12,580 bases of DNA, from the NCBI GenBank assembly GCA_016186235.1, contig JACPMD010000150.1, positions 1 through 12,580 of the forward strand, read 5' to 3'. A program made the translations under genes and the position numbers. This document shows, piece by piece, positions 6,388-12,580 of the stretch (the stretch's first letter is position 1; each line of letters begins with the position of its first letter). The DNA comes from Candidatus Roizmanbacteria bacterium (GTDB lineage Bacteria; Patescibacteriota; Microgenomatia; UBA1406; GWC2-37-13). The notes below the pieces were generated by a model. It had not been told where the DNA came from and made no database searches. It saw only the letters and a list, made by a program, of their open reading frames with translations.

Positions 6388-7421
6388 GGGCTATTTCTTT
6401 TTCCTACTTGGATGAGGATATCATAGCGTGGTTCTGTCGTTTCTTGAAATGAGATGTTCGGTAAAATGTTTTTTAAGGCTTTTTCAAGACTTGTTCGCGA
6501 CTCTTTGGGAAAAGCTGAACTAAAAAGTGCAAGCGGTTCTTGAGTTACAATGCTTGAGTTTGGATCTTCCTCTACTGAGGAGATATTATTTTGTCTTAAA
6601 ATTTGTTTTATTTCCGCCGATATGGTTGCTGTAGTAGAAGTATAAAGAATTTGTGCCGTTAACGGCTTCGGAACTATTGTGGCCGATAGACTTGCAACAT
6701 TTGTAGGAGCCGGCGAAATCTGAGTGGCAGAGGTTGTAGTGGTCATTCTTTTATTCATTCCACTCGTAATAAAGAGAGTACTCAATGCGCCAAGAAGTAA
6801 GAAAAAAACCGCAAGGAGTGCTGGTAGCAACCTTGATTGTTGGGGAAGATATTTTTCAATCAAAGGCTGTTTTTCAAACTGAGTCTGTTGGGCTAAATTG
6901 CTGAGTTTTAGTTTTTCATAAGATTCAAGAATGAAGAGAGCTGAGCTTTGATCAAGATGAGTTTTTCCTCTCAATGATTCTATTACCGATTCAGGCAGAA
7001 TTAAAGAGAGCCTAAATCCGTTTTCCTCAAAAATGTTTTTAAATGCGTGAAATAGATCAGAATTCATGGCAACAACCTTTGTTTCCTTTTGGCTTGTGAA
7101 CGCTCTAAAGCTGACGCGATCGAAGGGAAGTAGATCGACAAAGTTTCTTAATGTACTTTCTTTTTGCTCATCCGCTATACCTTGCAAAGTTTTTTCAAAA
7201 AGAACATTTGAGGAGGCAACGCTTACTAAATGTATAGGAATAATTCGATTTTGCTTTAAAAAGGTTGAGATCAAGATATGTAAAGCTTGATAGTTGGTTA
7301 CCTCGAGGTCTTTTATGACATTAGATGGGATATCAAGTGATACAAGCTTCTTCGAAATATTTTCAAAAAGGTCAATGTGATTTCGATCGATATAAAGTAC
7401 GCCTTTAGGTTTACTCAACAT
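6384..7421 (-). CDS. Bitopic PilM/PilN-like pilus protein with LytR_C-like extracellular domain
   Basis: This 345-residue protein has three parts. Residues 1-190 form a soluble cytoplasmic region with alternating strands and helices: VLYIDRNHIDLFE near the start, HLVSVASSNVLFEKTL in the middle, and VVAMNSDLFHAFKNIFEENGF. This pattern resembles a degenerate PilM-type actin-like domain without clear nucleotide-binding motifs. Residues about 198-220 are one hydrophobic membrane segment. After a Thr/Ser/Pro-rich linker, residues about 255-341 resemble the LytR_C fold: a strand, paired helices, then a final YDILIQVGK strand. PilM and PilN link the assembly ATPase and platform to the envelope; one polypeptide could combine those roles here. 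The ATG directly follows the TAA of the PilX-like gene, so it belongs to the minor pilin operon. Membrane topology is clear; domain names are by analogy. Confidence 0.55.
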   Translation of the reverse strand: MLSKPKGVLYIDRNHIDLFENISKKLVSLDIPSNVIKDLEVTNYQALHILISTFLKQNRIIPIHLVSVASSNVLFEKTLQGIADEQKESTLRNFVDLLPFDRVSFRAFTSQKETKVVAMNSDLFHAFKNIFEENGFRLSLILPESVIESLRGKTHLDQSSALFILESYEKLKLSNLAQQTQFEKQPLIEKYLPQQSRLLPALLAVFFLLLGALSTLFITSGMNKRMTTTTSATQISPAPTNVASLSATIVPKPLTAQILYTSTTATISAEIKQILRQNNISSVEEDPNSSIVTQEPLALFSSAFPKESRTSLEKALKNILPNISFQETTEPRYDILIQVGKRNSP

Positions 7422-7793
7422 TTAGAATATTTCTTTCCAACTCGTAATAGTAAGGATATTATTAGTATAACTAGCAGTTGCTTCGATTTTGCGGACAAAA
7501 TTGCCTACTTTTCCAACGGAAGTGATAGCGATTGGATTCCTATTTACGACTTGAACTGTAGCAACGCCACTATCAAGATTTAATGTCTCTCCCGCATAAG
7601 AAGGGTTGCGAAGCAGCCGCAAAATCGCATTTTCGATCCCACTTTCTGCTATGTAATAAGCAGACATTCCTTCTTGAAATTTAGTCACTCCTTGTGCATT
7701 GATAAAAAGAATGATCGCGGCCGAAGCAATTATCGTCATGGCAATCCCCATAAAAAATACAAGCGTCACAAGCGTTTGGCCAGATTGTTTCAT
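7422..7793 (-). CDS. PilX/GspK-position minor pseudopilin
   Basis: This 123-residue protein starts MKQSGQTLVTLVFFMG and has one N-terminal hydrophobic helix (about 6-30), followed by the AYYIAESGIENAILRLLR segment characteristic of PilX-type proteins. Prepilin peptidase cleavage would fall after Gly5, but the mature +5 residue is Thr rather than the usual Glu. Loss of Glu5 is a known trait of GspK, which caps the pseudopilus tip and needs no preceding subunit. The protein is far shorter than GspK (about 300 residues) and lacks its large globular domain. It sits in the K position of the H-I-J-K order, 4 bp after the PilW-like gene and with its TAA abutting the next ATG. Confidence 0.8.
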   Translation of the reverse strand: MKQSGQTLVTLVFFMGIAMTIIASAAIILFINAQGVTKFQEGMSAYYIAESGIENAILRLLRNPSYAGETLNLDSGVATVQVVNRNPIAITSVGKVGNFVRKIEATASYTNNILTITSWKEIF

Positions 7794-7797
7794 GTCA

Positions 7798-8280
7798 TTA
7801 ATTTGGTCTCAAGCCTTGAGTTATTTGATAACTTCTCGATTGAGCGCCGGACTTAGGACGTATTTTGCTCGTAACAGTAAATGAGAATTTGACTGCGCTT
7901 CTGTTTGCATTTCCATAGCGGGTGAAATTCATATCTGATATGAAGGTATCAGAACTGTTCAATGCATTGGGTGATTCATTATTTGTTAATACGAGACTTC
8001 CGTCAACATTCGAATAGGTTACAGTGTCAGATCCAACAAGAATTGCGAGAGAGTCGGTGGTGTCACCGAGATTTGCAGGAAGCGTAACATCTCTAGCTTT
8101 TTGCATATCATAAAGATAGCGAGAAGTAATATATTGGCCGTCTCGGTCGACAGATGAGGCGCTCTCAGATTCAAGCTGAATACTCACCACAGAGGTAAAA
8201 ATATCTGTCAATACAAAAAGAATGATCGACAACAAACCCATGTAAATAAGCATTTCGATAAGGGTAACTCCTTTTTTCAT
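7798..8280 (-). CDS. PilW/GspJ-like minor pseudopilin
   Basis: This 160-residue protein begins MKKGVTLIEMLIYMGLLSII: a minimal leader cut after Gly4, Glu at mature +5, and a hydrophobic helix to about residue 30. The RYLYDMQKA segment and the following beta-rich part fit the PilW/GspJ group of minor pilins, which help start fibre assembly and form the tip complex. The open frame extends 71 codons further upstream, but the ATG at 8280 places the prepilin signal at the N-terminus and forms a 4-bp ATGA overlap with the end of the preceding frame. The upstream extension has no pilin character and would bury the cleavage site. The ATGA arrangement suggests coupling to translation that reaches the end of the interrupted gene upstream. 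Confidence 0.85.
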   Translation of the reverse strand: MKKGVTLIEMLIYMGLLSIILFVLTDIFTSVVSIQLESESASSVDRDGQYITSRYLYDMQKARDVTLPANLGDTTDSLAILVGSDTVTYSNVDGSLVLTNNESPNALNSSDTFISDMNFTRYGNANRSAVKFSFTVTSKIRPKSGAQSRSYQITQGLRPN

Positions 8281-9071
8281 GGCGAATAGTTGATGGTAAA
8301 ATCTGATAAAACAGGCGTGTTCGTACCAATAGTGGTGGATAGCCTCACTTTGTAGCGCATGCACTGCCCTGGATTGGAATAATTGAGATAGCTTGTTATT
8401 GGGAATGGAATTGATTCGCCGCTCGACGGGGTAAACCAGTCCGAGGAAGTTCCGCTTGGTCCAACAAACGTATATGAACCAGATGAAGGGCAAACATTAT
8501 TGATAAGATTTGCCATAGAGATCTGAAACTCAATATTTGTGCCTTGGGGCTTAGAAAATGTTGATAGAAATCTGTTATTGGCAGTTTGGTATCCCGGATC
8601 AAATGTCGCCGATTCAAAAATTCCCGACGGCGAGAATGTTCCTCCAGGACCGCCTTCGATGATTCTAAACTCAGGATCGATATCAGTGATTACATACGAA
8701 TATGCGTCGCTGTCTCCCTCCAAGATTGAAGACACGCCGTTTATTCCAGAATCAAGCTGAATACCACCGCAACGTTGGGGATTTGACTCAGTTGAAATGT
8801 CAAGCACTTGATATTCTTCTCCGTTGATACCAACTACTATTACCCGATTTCCGGGCACTATTGCAACGCCTTTCGGACTCATGCCATTCGTTTCATAGCT
8901 GCCGATTACGGATGGACTCGATTTGGTAGAAATATTCAGGATAAAAAATTCCTCTTGCGAAGATGAACCTGTCACAAAATACGCTCGAGAATCTGAGTTG
9001 ACAAAAACGTCAGATCCGCCTCCGTTTCCTACATTGAATGTTGTGAGAGATGAAAGTGTTGCGCCACCATT
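8277..9071 (-). pseudogene. Downstream part of the interrupted propeller-pilin: blades 4 (end)-7 and C-terminal domain
   Basis: Directly after an in-frame TAA the same frame stays open for 264 codons, ending in a TGA that overlaps the PilW-like start. The first 32 codons after the stop (NGGATLSSLTTFNVGNGG and on) have no ATG, GTG or TTG start. They supply the missing half of propeller blade 4 and the first strands of blade 5. The first possible start, GTG at 8975, falls inside blade 5. There is no leader peptide or pilin helix, so the segment could not be exported as a separate protein in the usual way. Residues from about 541 of the joined protein form a beta-rich C-terminal domain with two cysteines (in NNVCPSS and GQCMRY) that could pair. 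It is best read as the orphaned 3' part of one gene of about 648 codons. Confidence 0.8.
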
Positions 9072-9566
9072 TTAGAACTGGATGATTTGCAAGGCTGTTG
9101 GATCTTCGATTGCTACATAAGCATACGTATCAAAAACAAAGACCTTTTTACCATTGCCTGCGAGACTAATGTTTCCAAGTTGGGGTCGCGAACCACTTTT
9201 ACTCGATACATCAAAGGTATATAAGTTATTATCGACCGTTACAAAGCCAATAGTGCCTGAAACCACTACGCTTTGGGCTGACTTATTACCAGGTGCATTA
9301 TAATAACCTAATTCGCTATATTTGTTAGTATCGGGATTTAATTGGGTAAGGTCGATAATTACCACTTCCTTATGGTTGTTGTCCGTTGCTAAATAAGCAT
9401 AGTCGTTTTCCCCAAACACGCCATTTGTTTTATATCCATCAAACGTTCCTTCTATTGCTGGTTCAGGCGGATAGGTATCGGTAATCGAAATGTTGACAAA
9501 AGAGATCCCAGATGAATTTTCACCCGTTCCGGCAAAAGCTTGTCCTTGGATTGCCGAAATTGCTTT
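8604..9566 (-). other. Protein-level repeat: seven-bladed beta-propeller in the PilV-like protein
   Basis: Reading through the TAA, residues about 220-540 divide into seven segments of 43-51 residues with the same pattern. Each has a V/A-rich strand, a strand like YAYVAxxD or IGFVTVDN, a strand such as VVIIDL, LYTFDV, LQIIQF, FFILNI or YQVLDI, and a fourth strand leading into a Gly/Asn loop. This resembles LVIVD-type repeats that build extracellular propellers. The copies are divergent and there is no nucleotide repeat. Blade boundaries are approximate. Confidence 0.65.
9072..9074 (-). other. In-frame TAA interrupting the propeller-pilin gene
   Basis: The TAA follows LQIIQF in blade 4 and is followed in frame by 264 sense codons of matching repeat character. 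TAA ends at least ten intact genes in the window, so reassignment is unlikely. The next base is A, not a known readthrough context. A single substitution (for example TCA to TAA, giving Ser) would account for it. An error in the sequence or assembly is equally possible. Confidence 0.85.
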
Positions 9567-10223
9567 TCCTACGCCATTTTTGGGAAGATTGAGTGTATTT
9601 TGATCAAGCGATGGCTTACACCAGTTACTTCTCCCGCCAGATGCAAGAATTACTTCTCCGTCGTCGGGCGTCGGAGTCGGATTAGGAATGCTCGCCTGGA
9701 CTGTGACGCCGCTCTTTGTTCCTGCGTTAAATTGTGTTTGGGTTGTCTCGGTGTATGAAGCATTGTCCCAATATCGTGTAAGGTAAAATGCGGAAGTTAT
9801 TGACGACGAATAAGGAAGTAACCACGACACCCTCACGACTACTTTTCTCGTTGAAGGATCAACATTTCCTCCAGTTACAACAATAGCGCCGCGCGCATCT
9901 CTTCTCACTTCGCTTACTTCTATCTGGCGAGTAAATCCTTCCGAGGTAGTTTCGGGTCCTGAAACTAAGATCCAGTTCGACTGTGAGGTAGTCTCTGGAT
10001 GAAAAATTCCGTAGGCATAGTCTGCAAACGTCGTCCATCCACCGTCTCGTATCGTACGCGTGGCCTCAGCTCCGTCCTTGAGAAGATTTATGGCCTGAAG
10101 TCTTTGCGTGTATTGAGCTCTCCCCGAGCGTGATGTGACTAGACCGGTTAGCAATGCAGGAAGAAGTATCGCCGATAGGCCTACAACGAGCAGTATTTCG
10201 ATAAGAGATTGACCGCTTTTCAT
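9072..10223 (-). CDS. PilV/GspI-position minor pseudopilin fused to a beta-propeller, truncated by an in-frame stop
   Basis: As written, 383 residues precede the TAA. The N-terminus MKSGQSLIEILLVVGL gives a prepilin site after Gly4, Glu at mature +5 and a hydrophobic helix to about residue 30. AINLLKDGAEATRTIRDGGW resembles the PilV/GspI group, and the gene lies in the I position between H-like and J-like genes. A pilin-type globular part (about 65-165) is followed by a Pro/Thr linker (NPTPTPD, about 181-187), a WCKP segment, and the start of a beta-propeller whose fourth blade is cut by the stop. An intact version of about 648 residues could be a minor-pilin-borne tip adhesin, comparable in idea to PilY1, whose propeller is on a separate protein. 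ATG 10223 matches the SGQ-type start of the PilX-like paralogue; TTG 10232 lies at a better distance from GGGAG and would add three residues. Confidence 0.82.
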   Translation of the reverse strand: MKSGQSLIEILLVVGLSAILLPALLTGLVTSRSGRAQYTQRLQAINLLKDGAEATRTIRDGGWTTFADYAYGIFHPETTSQSNWILVSGPETTSEGFTRQIEVSEVRRDARGAIVVTGGNVDPSTRKVVVRVSWLLPYSSSITSAFYLTRYWDNASYTETTQTQFNAGTKSGVTVQASIPNPTPTPDDGEVILASGGRSNWCKPSLDQNTLNLPKNGVGKAISAIQGQAFAGTGENSSGISFVNISITDTYPPEPAIEGTFDGYKTNGVFGENDYAYLATDNNHKEVVIIDLTQLNPDTNKYSELGYYNAPGNKSAQSVVVSGTIGFVTVDNNLYTFDVSSKSGSRPQLGNISLAGNGKKVFVFDTYAYVAIEDPTALQIIQF

Positions 10224-10228
10224 ACGAT

Positions 10229-10705
10229 TCAATTCACTCCCGTGATTACTCCTAATGCATTAATCGTTATCGTTTTTTTTTCGCCGTTTAGCCTATTGGT
10301 TATTGCAAATGAGTTTGAGCCGCTGACAAAACTGGCTACCTCACCGCTGCCGCTTGCAAAAACAATTTGAGTTTGAGGAAAAACAACATCGGTAAATTGG
10401 ATCTTGTCCTCAAGGTTAATCGTATAATTCGAAGAGTCAACGGAATCATACGTCGGACCATGAAAGAGAGTATACTCATTTGTTGCAAAGAAGATTCCGT
10501 AGCTGTCATTCGTGGTTCTTCCTTCTGTATCGCCTACCATTGCTTTTAACTGCTGATTTTTTATGTCTCCTATAACTATCGAAACTGTCGATTCGAGCGA
10601 AGCTTTGTACTGGGATCGGACGACATTTGTTATGGCAAGGCCAACGAGTAGGCCGAATACGCCGATTACGACAATAAGTTCTGGTAGGGTAAATCCGTTT
10701 TTCAT
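10229..10705 (-). CDS. GspH/FimT-like minor pseudopilin
   Basis: This 158-residue protein opens with MKNGFTLPELIVVIGVFGLL: cleavage after Gly4, Phe at +1, Glu at +5 and one hydrophobic helix (about 5-28). SLESTVSIVIGDIKNQQLKAM and the beta-rich remainder, ending in NGEKKTITINALGVIT, match the GspH/FimT layout of a long helix and a beta-sandwich. GspH-type subunits form part of the complex that initiates pilus or pseudopilus assembly. The ATG lies 2 bp after the pilC stop, and its TGA is 5 bp before the next pilin's ATG. It is the first of four minor pilins in the standard H-I-J-K order. Confidence 0.85.
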   Translation of the reverse strand: MKNGFTLPELIVVIGVFGLLVGLAITNVVRSQYKASLESTVSIVIGDIKNQQLKAMVGDTEGRTTNDSYGIFFATNEYTLFHGPTYDSVDSSNYTINLEDKIQFTDVVFPQTQIVFASGSGEVASFVSGSNSFAITNRLNGEKKTITINALGVITGVN

Positions 10706-10707
10706 AT

Positions 10708-11760
10708 CTATCGTGCACCTACCTGGCCAATCATGTTATATATAGGGCCAATAATTGCAAGCATCATTCCTCCGACTAATATCGCTACAACGACGAGCAT
10801 TATTGGTTCGAGAAGAACAGTGAGATTTCGTAGTGTATTGGTAATTTGATAGTCAAAATATTCAGATACGTCTTTGAGTGATTTATCAAGCGAACCGCTT
10901 TTTTCTCCGGCTTCGATAATTTTAATCATAATTGATGGAATTTTTGTTTTAGAGTTTCTCAACCCCTCTGATAATTTTTTACCTGCGATTACCATCTCTT
11001 TAGAGTGAAGAATAAGATTTGAAATGTTCTTTTTAATGACAACCTCTTGGGTTAGTTCGAGGGCGGTGACAATTGGTATCCCAGAGCTGAGAAGGTAGTA
11101 CAAACTGCGAGAGAATCGTATTAAATCTACTTGCTTAATAAGTCCAGAAACGATCGGCAAGGAAAAAAGAAGATTGAGAAGCAGTTTTTTATTCGTTTTA
11201 TAAATAATAATTATAATAAGTACTATCACACCCGTCCCGATGAGAACGGGTACTGTAAACTGCAGGAGAATATTAGAGGCAAAAATGAGAATTCTGGTAG
11301 GAAGTGGGAGAGTAACTTTCAATCGAGAGAATACGGTAACGATCTTTGGTATGACAAAAACGAGCATCATCAAAAGCACCCCCAAAAAAACTACCATAAT
11401 CACTGCAGGGTAGGCGAGCGCCGATTTTATCTTGTCGATGAATTCTGACTCCTTCCTCATATTTTCTTTGAGTTCCCACAGCGTCACATCGAGATTCCCT
11501 GCCTCTTCTGAGGCTTTTATGACATTGATCACAACCTTATCAAAGACAAGAGGAAATTTTGCAAATGATTGGTAAACGTGTTTACCTTGCGTGAGGTCTT
11601 CTCGTAATGTTATGAGGAGAATGGCTTGGCTTCCTTTTGCGTCTTCTAAGAGCGAGTCCACTGCTTCAAGTATCGAAATCCCTGCCGTAAGAAGCGTGGC
11701 AAAATTGCTAATCAAAATAATTCTGTCGTTGGAGGAAATGGAAATGTGTTCGGTTTTCAT
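10708..11760 (-). CDS. pilC: Type IV pilus inner-membrane platform protein PilC/GspF
   Basis: This 350-residue polytopic membrane protein contains two copies of the T2SSF domain. The first (about 15-137) includes [15 protein letters not shown] and the signature [11 protein letters not shown] (84-94), ending in a membrane segment at about 118-139. The second (about 213-338) starts [20 protein letters not shown], includes [12 protein letters not shown], and ends in the last membrane segment (about 314-342). A middle segment spans about 168-187. PilC links the PilB ATPase to pilin insertion and extraction. Compared with many PilC/GspF proteins (about 400 residues) the N-terminal region before the first domain is very short. 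The start overlaps the end of pilB by 4 bp (ATGA), and the protein is followed by the minor pilins. Confidence 0.95.
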   Translation of the reverse strand: MKTEHISISSNDRIILISNFATLLTAGISILEAVDSLLEDAKGSQAILLITLREDLTQGKHVYQSFAKFPLVFDKVVINVIKASEEAGNLDVTLWELKENMRKESEFIDKIKSALAYPAVIMVVFLGVLLMMLVFVIPKIVTVFSRLKVTLPLPTRILIFASNILLQFTVPVLIGTGVIVLIIIIIYKTNKKLLLNLLFSLPIVSGLIKQVDLIRFSRSLYYLLSSGIPIVTALELTQEVVIKKNISNLILHSKEMVIAGKKLSEGLRNSKTKIPSIMIKIIEAGEKSGSLDKSLKDVSEYFDYQITNTLRNLTVLLEPIMLVVVAILVGGMMLAIIGPIYNMIGQVGAR

Positions 11761-12580
11761 GTCGATTCTGACTTTGTAACGCGTAGTAGTTCTTCGATGG
11801 TGGTTATTCCTTCAATAACTTTTTTTATTCCGTCGTCTAACATAGTTTCCATACCTTCCTGTATCGCTTGTTTGTTGATCACATCTGAGTCGGCTTTCTG
11901 CACAATAAGTTTTCTAATTTCTTTAGATATTTCAAGAACTTCGAAAAGGCCAATGCGACCAGTATAGCCTGTATGATGGCAGATTTTGCAGCCTTGTCCG
12001 CGATAGATTCGAATTTCCTGCTTCCCGTCAAAGTGTCTTTTAATAACATCCTCCGAAATATTTTTAGACAGTTCGTTATGAGTAGTTGTAATTGATATTT
12101 TGCACATTTCACAAATTTTTCGAACCAGCCTTTGTGCAATAATGATGTTCACCGTTGATGCCACTAAGAAAGGCTCGACTTGCATGTCGATCAACCTCGG
12201 AAGAGCCGTTGCGGCGTCATTCGTATGCAGCGTAGACAAAACGAGATGGCCCGTGAGAGCGGCATTCACGGCTATTCCTGCTGTCTCTATATCACGAATT
12301 TCCCCGACAAATATGATGTTTGGATCTTGGCGAAGAATCGAACGCAGTCCACTTGCAAATGTGAGGTTGGTTTTGGGATTGACCTGAATTTGGTTTATAC
12401 CCTTGAGTCTGTACTCAATAGGATCTTCTATCGTAGTAATATTTTTCTCTCTAGTATTAAGAATTTTTAGGATTGCGTAAATGGTCGTCGATTTTCCTGA
12501 ACCGGTTGGGCCGGTAGAAAGAATCATGCCAAATGATTTATTGAAGGCGTTTGAGACTTTTACCAAATCCTTTTCCTTCA
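11757..12580 (-). CDS. pilB: Type IV pilus assembly ATPase PilB/GspE (partial, start outside window)
   Basis: About 273 C-terminal residues of a hexameric secretion ATPase are visible. The frame is open through the window edge, so the TTG at 12566 is internal and not a start. Numbered from that codon: Walker [10 protein letters not shown] (19-27), Asp box TIEDPIEY (45-52), Walker B within [14 protein letters not shown] (79-92), His box [15 protein letters not shown] (103-117), and arginine-rich [11 protein letters not shown]. Four cysteines in two CxxC pairs (C152, C155, C193, C196) with the [12 protein letters not shown] segment form the zinc-binding module of PilB/GspE assembly ATPases and are absent from PilT retraction ATPases. 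It hydrolyses ATP in the cytoplasm to drive pilin polymerisation through PilC. Its TGA overlaps the pilC ATG. Confidence 0.96.
   Translation of the reverse strand, partial: KEKDLVKVSNAFNKSFGMILSTGPTGSGKSTTIYAILKILNTREKNITTIEDPIEYRLKGINQIQVNPKTNLTFASGLRSILRQDPNIIFVGEIRDIETAGIAVNAALTGHLVLSTLHTNDAATALPRLIDMQVEPFLVASTVNIIIAQRLVRKICEMCKISITTTHNELSKNISEDVIKRHFDGKQEIRIYRGQGCKICHHTGYTGRIGLFEVLEISKEIRKLIVQKADSDVINKQAIQEGMETMLDDGIKKVIEGITTIEELLRVTKSEST

Noticed and set aside
8281..8493. 71-codon upstream extension of the PilW-like frame
   Set aside because: It would bury the prepilin leader inside the protein and lies in a different frame over the propeller-pilin's C-terminal domain; the internal ATG at 8280 gives a normal prepilin start and an ATGA overlap.
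9029..9070. ATG right after the in-frame stop (TAAAATG) as a reinitiation site for the downstream part
   Set aside because: It is in another frame and reaches a TAG after 13 codons, so it cannot produce the downstream propeller half.
9072..9074. Alternative genetic code or programmed readthrough as the explanation of the internal TAA
   Set aside because: TAA, TAG and TGA each end recognisable genes here at family-typical lengths, so neither TAA nor TGA is reassigned, and the base after the stop does not form a known readthrough signal.
11230..11251. Inverted repeat ACCCGT/ACGGGT within pilC as a terminator or regulatory hairpin
   Set aside because: Only 6 bp with a 10-nt loop, no U-tract, and located inside a well-conserved membrane protein gene; consistent with chance.
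11131..11448. 105-codon plus-strand open frame opposite pilC
   Set aside because: Antisense to the conserved T2SSF coding region; no recognisable domain and no start context.
1..12580. CRISPR arrays, insertion sequences, tRNA/rRNA genes, phage genes
   Set aside because: No direct repeats with spacers, transposase-like proteins, terminal inverted repeats or structural RNA signatures were seen; all coding space is accounted for by ribosomal, glycosyltransferase and pilus genes, with no gene-free stretch over about 75 bp.

Overview
The window looks like a chromosomal segment from a low- to mid-GC bacterium of the Candidate Phyla Radiation (Patescibacteria), most likely a Microgenomates-type lineage. 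That assignment is inference from three things: the style of the major pilin, an unusual PilM/PilN-like protein fused to a LytR_C-like tail, and a compact CheY/type IV pilus locus beside a ribosomal operon. No rRNA or marker tree was available. TAA, TAG and TGA all end recognisable genes, so the standard bacterial code applies.

Positions 1-3372 (+ strand) hold the end of the alpha-operon and its usual follower: rpsM (tail only), rpsK, rpsD, rpoA, rplQ, rplM, rpsI. They are tightly packed, and rplQ and rplM overlap by 50 bp. Positions 3394-5377 (+ strand) hold two overlapping glycosyltransferase genes, one GT2-like and one GT4-like, probably for cell-surface glycan synthesis. The second ends directly against an opposing gene, stop codon to stop codon.

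Positions 5378-12580 (- strand) form a type IV pilus / type II secretion-like locus. Read in the direction of transcription it runs: pilB ATPase (start outside the window), pilC platform protein, then minor pseudopilins in the classical H-I-J-K order (GspH/FimT-like, PilV/GspI-like with a large extracellular region, PilW/GspJ-like, PilX/GspK-like), a bitopic PilM/PilN-like protein, the major pilin with its own candidate promoter and terminator, and a single-domain CheY-like response regulator. Genes from pilB to the PilM/PilN-like gene overlap or are separated by at most 5 bp, so they are probably one operon. PilB and PilC would power and anchor assembly, the minor pilins would prime and cap the fibre, and the major pilin would form its shaft.

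The most unusual feature is the PilV/GspI-position protein. It joins a pilin N-terminus to what reads as a seven-bladed beta-propeller plus a C-terminal beta-rich domain, a plausible pilus-tip adhesin. In this sequence it is cut by one in-frame TAA in the middle of blade 4, and the reading frame continues cleanly for another 264 codons. A second recurring theme is good -10 hexamers 6-7 nt upstream of start codons (rpoA, the GT2 gene, the response regulator) together with scarce Shine-Dalgarno sequences, which suggests leaderless transcripts.
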